DNA from: a virus
Strand: one strand, 5' to 3'
Length of the DNA stretch: 64,000 bases
Virus record (IMG/VR): IMGVR_UViG_3300037516_000306
Location: 49,563-113,562 of that record
In this document: one piece after another, positions 59,601-64,000 of the stretch
Numbering within the stretch: position 1 is the first letter of the stretch
How the letters are laid out: each line of letters starts with the position of its first letter
Notes under the pieces: generated by a model
What the model saw: the letters and a program-made list of their open reading frames with translations, nothing else
Databases searched by the model: none
What the model was told of the DNA's origin: nothing
Program-made: the position numbers and the translations under genes

Positions 59601-60136
59601 CTTATGAAGAAGTTAAACCAAGAATTGTAAACAGTAGAGTGTGTCTTACATTAAAGCAAGTTGCAATAGCTACTAATTCCACTGCAGGATGTAAGTTCTG
59701 GACCAGAGAAGCTTGGCAAGAGGTAATTAACTACTTACATGGAGAAGGATACAAAGTGATAAATACATCATTAGAAAAGAATCCATTTGACAACTGTCAA
59801 GGATTACTTGACAACTCAATGACTAACACTATGACTACTATATACAATAGTAGATTCTTTATAGGACTATCTAGTGGACTAAGCTGGTTAGCTTGGGCAT
59901 TAGATGTACCAGTGATTATGATTGCTAACTTCACTGATGCCAATCATGAGTTTGAATGCCATAGGCCAGTGAATACAAATGTGTGCCATGGATGTTGGAA
60001 TGATCCACAATATACATTTGATAAAGGAGATTGGGATTGGTGTCCTGTATTTAAAGGAACAGAGAGGCAATTTGAATGTCAGAAAAGTATAACACCAAAC
60101 ATGGTAATAGAACAAATAAAAAAGCTCCTTAAATAG
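56696..60136 (+). CDS. Giant fusion: SAM methyltransferase plus three glycosyltransferase domains
   Basis: 1146 residues from ATG 56696; an upstream in-frame TTG lies in the inverted repeat. Order: methyltransferase (ILDVGPGIGTYSNLLRSLGY near residue 23, LGDVLEHIP), a GT-A type domain from about 173 (ICYVDSDSIATKYVDRIFNY), and a GT4/GT-B domain from about 450 (MFLAPHLSTGGMPQFL, NSTWECNPLVLREAISYGKP). The last, from about 870, is a GT9-like domain that resembles bacterial autotransporter O-heptosyltransferases: LSSGLSWLAWALDVPVIMIA, NHEFECHRPVN, CHGCWNDPQYTFDKGDWDWC, and RQFECQKSITP. The Cys-rich end matches that family. It probably glycosylates and methylates a protein surface in the host cytoplasm. 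Confidence 0.82.
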   Translation: MPYSFTYFKEEVKEWFVQNVPTSKRILDVGPGIGTYSNLLRSLGYRMDAVEIYEPYIDKYELRDKYDNVFIGSIITFDINDYDFIILGDVLEHIPTNYAKELIRDIVTAKKECLVAIPYEMEQGEHEGNIHETHYQPDLTHEVMFERYPDLSCIYRNEYYGYYTYTHIKEEKMYVLYATASYYDVVCMAVKSLNKVSDIPVLVYMLDDYREVPGAYTVWWKCDIEDLPKGTYIDRNKSDVYKLLIQRPLIVKDALERFAKTICYVDSDSIATKYVDRIFNYYPKDSKYPYFTEGIYDYLHNNGRGGAESVQDLSTTLEHPACELFGVNQYIRNRYRQTGYFVAGQNTIPFLDEWSWMCNHPEVLKNPQYYAPYHEETIVNVLLWKYKCLKGLPYIYTNASYDKLDRIYNEDNWGKHVESWFKLPETEQDLLFLHGEKHPVIMSKMISKMSKRLRIMFLAPHLSTGGMPQFLLKRIETLKDYTDVEIFVVEYQCHSLDFVVQRDQIMDIVPVHTLYEDKMELFTIIDHFKPDVIHIDEMSERLDREMIVSLYNHNRSYRIIETCHDVSFVPETKMFTPDAYAFCSSYHLDTFANLDGYKQVVEYPIDYNPINDIQKVGGQIALGMDRSKKHVVNIGLWTRGKNQGEGLEVARQMPDVHFHFVGNQAGNFKDYWEPLMKDVPENVTIWGERNDADVFMKAADLFMFNSTWECNPLVLREAISYGKPILARNLPQYKDMFTKYITNLNPIMIVPQITSILATPVNYPIPIDNPSIFFAKNNLNLYKHAMSVIPHKNIVNDYNIIQHFVGQPFLEITGTSTSDFRVEFYDGEQLVHSDAIKCNHWIKLAREYYTQWRTVVYKDGEKVYDKLLDLEGKRVYIAFESSSLGDTIAWMPYVLDFKVKHRCDVIVSTFKNFLFESAYPELEFVDPGTNVTNIYAMYKIGWFYNVNREPELPNTIPLQQTATNILGLPYEEVKPRIVNSRVCLTLKQVAIATNSTAGCKFWTREAWQEVINYLHGEGYKVINTSLEKNPFDNCQGLLDNSMTNTMTTIYNSRFFIGLSSGLSWLAWALDVPVIMIANFTDANHEFECHRPVNTNVCHGCWNDPQYTFDKGDWDWCPVFKGTERQFECQKSITPNMVIEQIKKLLK

Positions 60137-60142
60137 GAGCTT
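60122..60142. terminator. Bidirectional terminator
   Basis: AAGCTCC and GGAGCTT close on TTAAATA, with an A-run on the left and T-rich sequence on the right. It ends both the giant gene and the small leftward gene at 60129. Confidence 0.7.
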
Positions 60143-60296
60143 CTTCTTTTTCTTCTTTTTCTAATTTTTCAACAAGATCTTTTAAAGAATCAATAGACTC
60201 TTTAACAAGAACAGCCTCATCTAAATTTAAGACACCTTTAGCTTGAGCAGCAATAGCTACTTGCATTAAAATTTTAATTGCTTCTGAATTTTTCAT
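60129..60296 (-). CDS. Very small acidic-tailed protein
   Basis: 55 residues from ATG 60296: MKNSEAIKILMQVAIAAQAK, helical, ending EKLEKEEKEEAPI. It has a good promoter and its end overlaps the terminal codons of the convergent giant gene by 8 bases. Function unknown. Confidence 0.6.
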   Translation of the reverse strand: MKNSEAIKILMQVAIAAQAKGVLNLDEAVLVKESIDSLKDLVEKLEKEEKEEAPI

Positions 60297-60313
60297 AAGT
60301 TATATATTTTTTA

Positions 60314-60344
60314 CAAATATATAAATTATTCTATAAAAATACAA
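60314..60344 (-). promoter_or_regulatory. Leftward Bacteroidota-type promoter
   Basis: TTG (60344-60342), exactly 20 bases, TATATTTG (60321-60314) on the minus strand. Start predicted near 60307, eleven bases before the ATG at 60296. Confidence 0.7.
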
Positions 60345-60352
60345 CTGATTTT

Positions 60353-60724
60353 TTAATTTTTAATAGTAGGTATAACTGGTGTAGGTGTTGTACCAATTGT
60401 TAATGTTATAGATGTAGGATTTAATATAAGAAAAATTTGATCTGCAATATTAGCTTCTATTTCCACTACTCTTTCTTCACCCATTGCTGATTGTGTCCAA
60501 GCTACAACTTCTTCATTTGTAAGATCCTCAACAGGTATAAAATTTGTAATGTCACTTGTGTTTAAAGTTTGTGTACCATATACACTTCCTTGTACTGGTG
60601 GAACAGATTCATCTGATCCTGTTACTATCCAGTGTACGTTGTACACTACGTCTGTGTATTCTCCTTCTGTTGGATATACATCCACCGTTTTACAATTCCA
60701 ATTGTAAGTAATTAATGATTTCAT
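60353..60724 (-). CDS. Small tail-associated protein of a common phage type
   Basis: 123 residues. MKSLITYNWNCKTVDVYPTE and TDVVYNVHWIVTG recall the small T-Y-x-W, VV-x-x-VHW proteins found downstream of tail genes in many phages. Central NTSDITNFIPVEDLTNEEVV; Thr-rich C-terminus. It directly follows the tail fibre in the operon. Function unknown. Confidence 0.58.
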   Translation of the reverse strand: MKSLITYNWNCKTVDVYPTEGEYTDVVYNVHWIVTGSDESVPPVQGSVYGTQTLNTSDITNFIPVEDLTNEEVVAWTQSAMGEERVVEIEANIADQIFLILNPTSITLTIGTTPTPVIPTIKN

Positions 60725-60740
60725 TTTTATTTTTGTTTAG

Positions 60741-63700
60741 TTATTGATACATAGGTATAAAAAAGAATGCTCCAGTGTCTTCATCCCAGATTCTAATCCA
60801 TTTTGCAGGAACAGATGAATCTAAAGGTGTAAATGAGTTCTGTATTAAATGTTTTGCTACTAAGAAATCTTGATCTCCTGTATTACTATTATAAGCTTGT
60901 ATACCTAATTTTGGTGATCTAGCATAAGCTGCTGAATAAGATTGTATAAATGCTTGACCATCATTGCTATTAATAGAAGAATATGATGCTCCAGCATAAC
61001 TATAATCATAATTACCTTGATAACCCGCGTACGCTGTTGATCCACTTACATTTAATGCCGCTCCTGAATCAGATGCATTAAAGGTTCCTTGCACATCAAG
61101 AACAGCTCCTGGGGAGGTAGTGTTTATACCTATATTTGAACCACTAGCATAAATTGTAGAGTTACCTATAGATGTAGCTCCTGTAAATTGAGGTATGTAG
61201 TTTGTTGTTCCAGAACCACTAATTCCACCACCACCTCCACCAGTAACCCAAGCAGTTCCTGTAACTGTAGATGATAACACTTGTCCTGATGTTCCTGGTG
61301 AATTAGCCGAATCATATACAGCTCCTGTGATTCTAGCACTTCCTGATACGTGCAGCTTCTGTGAAGGGCTTGCTGTTCCAATCCCTACATTACCAGTACG
61401 TGCAACAATACGTAAGTTTTCAACTATACTATATGAGCCACTAAATCTAAAACTAGAGAACAACATGTCTCCTTCATATGGATAAGTTATAGCATCAGGA
61501 ACAACTGTTTTTATAGATCCAAATCCAAAAGTGACATCAGCTGTTGCAAGAGTGATTCCATCACCTATAATGTGCAACTTACTTTGAGGAGAACTTGTCC
61601 CAATACCTACTAATCCTGCACCTGTAATACGCATTCTTTCAGATGCTCCAGTATATATCATTAAAGGTGATGAAGAAGGTCCTCCAGCTATTAAATAAGA
61701 GTTTGCTGCTTGTTGATATAATGATATATAATTGTTATTAGTATTTTCTGAAGCTCTAATTTCTGTATCAGTTGTTGCTGCTACGTGAAGTTCTGTTAGC
61801 GGAGCAGTTATGCCTATACCCACAAATCCAGCTGATGTGATACGCATTTTTTCAGTAATAGCTGAACTGGTATTAGTAGTTCCAAATAATAAAGCTCCAT
61901 TATAAGTACTTGCACTTCCTTCTTTTATCCCTTGAATTTTAGCAAATGGATAAGGGCTTGTTCCTCCTGAAGAATTTACTCCTCCTAATCCAATTGATCC
62001 ACCTATATTTGTAGCTGCAGAATCTGTAGTAAAAACATTTAAATTTCCGTAATTATCAAAAACTCTATTAGCTTCTCTAACATCTAATCTACCGTTTGGA
62101 GTAGTCGTTCCAATACCTACATTACCTGTTGTTGTGATACGAACTTTTTCAGTTCCAGAGGTAAGAAGCGCTAAGTCAGAAGCACTGTATGTACCTACTC
62201 TTCCGAATGTGTCTGCTGAAAATCTAATATCACCACCACTTGCAGACTGAATACGAGCTTGAACTGTACCTGTACCATAAATATCAAGGTTAACTGCAGG
62301 ACTCACATTTCCAATACCTAATCTATTATTATAATAAGGGAACTGTTTTGTTAAAGCTGTTAGCGTATAATTACTACTTATAGAAATAGCATCAAATACA
62401 GCCTTAGCCCCAGCCTGCTCAGTAAGCATTCTAACTTTAACAGTATATGAATTACCAGTTGATACTATATGAGATATTGGTATTCTAAATCTTGAATTGG
62501 TAGCATCCCATGACATATCACCTATAGCAACATTATCAGGAACTGTTCCCATAGAATCAACAACTCTTGATTCGTTTGTATATATTAAGTTACCTGGATT
62601 TGTACCTACAGCAAAAAGTTTTGTTAATTTACCAACTGAACTTTGATCACTATAATAACCTGTTACTTCAACTTCTATATATCCCCAAAATGATACATTA
62701 CCAAGTATTACATCTGCTGCTAAGTTAGCAGTTCCATTTGGAAAATTAATTCCTGATGGAAACACTCTTTCAAAGCAATTATTAGAATTTAAATACCCTG
62801 TTGTAAATCTTAAATTTCCTGATATGTCTGCTTTATAAGCAGGAGTGCTTGTTCCAATACCTACATTACCAGCTGAGGTGATACGCATACGTTCTGAAGT
62901 ATCAGTATAAAATGTATGATAACCGCCCCAACTAACTGAAGGCCCAATACTATATCTTTGTTCACCTGTAGCTGAGTTTGATATTATAGATCCTACTGGA
63001 TTTCCACTCGCTTTAAAATCTATTGTATTTGTAAATGAACCCGAAGTTCTATTCATTGTTAATACTGGTGCAGATCCAGCAATCTCTAATAAAGAAGTCG
63101 GACTACTTGTCCCAATACCTACATTACCATTATCTTGTATTACAAACTGATCTGTTACAGTTCCTGATTGATTTTTACCAATAGCGAACTTCCAGCCCGT
63201 ACCATCTGTACTATAAGTAATTCTATTATTTATTGGAGATGTTCCGCCTGTTAATAGTTGTATTGTACCATAAGTTGAAAAAACCCCAGGTCCAATAGTG
63301 GTTGTTCCAGTTGTGTGTAGCTTTGATATAGGACTTGATGTCCCAATTCCCAAGTTACCTGTTGAAGTAAGACGCATTCTTTCAGATCCAGCCTCTGGCT
63401 TAAAAATAACATCATTACCACCAATCTGTATATTTGTTGAATCTCCCCAAGTAAATAAAGAAAGTACTCCAGCTAATGATTTTATTAATCCAGTTCCAGT
63501 TCCTGCATAAATAGATCCTATTCTAAATTCACCGTTGGTATATAGGTTTCCAATAACATCAAGTTTTCCACTTGGGGCTATTGTTCCAATACCAACATTA
63601 GTACCATTGTCAAATATCATAGCACCTGTGTTACCAATAGTGGTTGCTGATGTAAACTTAGCAACATAATTAGTTGTTCCACTTACAGTTACTGATGTAC

Positions 63701-64000
63701 CACTAGTACCACTTGTTCCTGAACTACCTGTGGTACCACTAGTACCATTCACTCCTGAAGTACCACTAGTTCCATTTACCCCACTTGTACCATTGATACC
63801 AGATGTACCAGATGTTCCTGATGTAGCTGAAGTACCAGAGGTGCCACTAGTTGCAGATGTACCACTAGTACCCGAAGTACCTGTAGTACCACTAGTTCCT
63901 GTGGTTCCACTAGTTCCTGTGGTTCCACTTGTACCAGAAGATCCATTTATTCCTGATGTACCATTTGTACCATTGATTCCTGACGTTCCACTAGTACCAT
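60741..64000 (-). CDS. Tail fibre with collagen-like and VGIGT repeats (partial)
   Basis: Runs off the right edge, so the N-terminus is missing; 1086 codons are visible. Near the edge the sequence is collagen-like, built of GTSGTSG, GINGTNG and GTTGTSG triplets. The apparent start at 63752 is an internal Val codon (GTG). Then ten copies of a G-N-V-G-I-G-T-x-x-P-x-x-x-L repeat (for example GNVGIGTSSPTSLLEIAG, GNVGIGTASPSQKLHVSG), typical of trimeric phage fibres. The C-terminus (SSVPAKWIRIWDEDTG, then FFIPMYQ) has no visible S74-type chaperone motif. Probable receptor-binding fibre. Confidence 0.82.
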   Translation of the reverse strand, partial: GTSGTSGINGTNGTSGINGSSGTSGTTGTSGTTGTSGTTGTSGTSGTSATSGTSGTSATSGTSGTSGINGTSGVNGTSGTSGVNGTSGTTGSSGTSGTSGTSVTVSGTTNYVAKFTSATTIGNTGAMIFDNGTNVGIGTIAPSGKLDVIGNLYTNGEFRIGSIYAGTGTGLIKSLAGVLSLFTWGDSTNIQIGGNDVIFKPEAGSERMRLTSTGNLGIGTSSPISKLHTTGTTTIGPGVFSTYGTIQLLTGGTSPINNRITYSTDGTGWKFAIGKNQSGTVTDQFVIQDNGNVGIGTSSPTSLLEIAGSAPVLTMNRTSGSFTNTIDFKASGNPVGSIISNSATGEQRYSIGPSVSWGGYHTFYTDTSERMRITSAGNVGIGTSTPAYKADISGNLRFTTGYLNSNNCFERVFPSGINFPNGTANLAADVILGNVSFWGYIEVEVTGYYSDQSSVGKLTKLFAVGTNPGNLIYTNESRVVDSMGTVPDNVAIGDMSWDATNSRFRIPISHIVSTGNSYTVKVRMLTEQAGAKAVFDAISISSNYTLTALTKQFPYYNNRLGIGNVSPAVNLDIYGTGTVQARIQSASGGDIRFSADTFGRVGTYSASDLALLTSGTEKVRITTTGNVGIGTTTPNGRLDVREANRVFDNYGNLNVFTTDSAATNIGGSIGLGGVNSSGGTSPYPFAKIQGIKEGSASTYNGALLFGTTNTSSAITEKMRITSAGFVGIGITAPLTELHVAATTDTEIRASENTNNNYISLYQQAANSYLIAGGPSSSPLMIYTGASERMRITGAGLVGIGTSSPQSKLHIIGDGITLATADVTFGFGSIKTVVPDAITYPYEGDMLFSSFRFSGSYSIVENLRIVARTGNVGIGTASPSQKLHVSGSARITGAVYDSANSPGTSGQVLSSTVTGTAWVTGGGGGGISGSGTTNYIPQFTGATSIGNSTIYASGSNIGINTTSPGAVLDVQGTFNASDSGAALNVSGSTAYAGYQGNYDYSYAGASYSSINSNDGQAFIQSYSAAYARSPKLGIQAYNSNTGDQDFLVAKHLIQNSFTPLDSSVPAKWIRIWDEDTGAFFFIPMYQ

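Noticed and set aside
63752-64000. CRISPR-like repeat array
   Set aside because: The regular repeats are codons for the GTSG collagen-like part of the fibre and continue in frame; there are no constant repeats with unique spacers.
1-64000. Integrase, transposase or prophage attachment site
   Set aside because: No recombinase, IS element or bordering direct repeat was found; the phage looks lytic.
1-64000. Giant RNA polymerase gene typical of crAss-like phages
   Set aside because: No large frame with the DxDxD-type motif is in this window; it may lie outside.

Overview
The window is an internal piece of a large lytic tailed-phage genome. No chromosomal genes, tRNAs, integrase or insertion sequences are visible. 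The host is probably a member of the Bacteroidota: several gene-free stretches carry the -33 TTG / -7 TAnnTTTG promoter type of that phylum, leaders are A-rich with almost no Shine-Dalgarno sequences, and a FISUMP-type domain and a Bacteroidota-style tmRNA are present. Gene order (IHF-like protein, terminase, portal, scaffold, capsid) together with a short family B DNA polymerase, DnaG-type primase, DnaB-type helicase and SF2 helicase is reminiscent of crAss-like and related large phages. That placement is an inference; the giant RNA polymerase typical of crAss-like phages is not in this window.

Layout. 1-10111 (minus strand): a packaging and head operon read leftward from one promoter at 10131-10160: winged-helix protein, IHF/HU-like protein, small proteins, terminase large subunit, portal, scaffold, major capsid protein and a partial structural gene. 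10161-10524: divergent non-coding hub with C-tracts, a long hairpin and a terminator. 10525-17097 (plus): many very small unknown genes, membrane or exported peptides, structured non-coding stretches, and a phage-encoded tmRNA (13544-13865) with an unusually long predicted 25-residue tag. 17094-25842: DNA polymerase B, DnaB-like helicase, SF2 helicase, RecA-fold ATPase, possible SSB, primase. 25839-40306: accessory DNA metabolism, including a uracil-DNA-glycosylase homologue with an altered catalytic motif, RIIA/RIIB homologues, HNH and PD-(D/E)XK nucleases, RecA, MazG-like protein, PhoH and thioredoxin. 40321-43583: GroES-like protein, GT6- and GT61-like glycosyltransferases and an FkbM methyltransferase.

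43609-56514 (minus): late genes. These include a cluster of small, very basic proteins sharing a K-x-G-G-x-x-K-K-A-K-S-G motif, a ferritin-like protein, two families of modular Thr-rich proteins with repeated N-terminal anchors, two tandem trypsin-like proteases, a FISUMP-domain protein, a glycosyltransferase, and a lysis cassette (membrane proteins, cell-wall enzyme candidate, overlapping spanin-like pair). 56696-60136 (plus): one giant protein joining a methyltransferase with three glycosyltransferase domains. 60129-64000 (minus): small proteins and a long tail fibre with collagen-like GTSG repeats and about ten VGIGT repeats, cut by the right edge.

Taken together, one strand carries replication and host-takeover genes and the other carries virion and lysis genes. 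An apparent virion-modification programme (at least five sugar or methyl transfer activities beside Thr-rich surface proteins), the tmRNA, the tandem proteases, the basic repeat family and the promoter-embedded inverted repeats are the most unusual parts.
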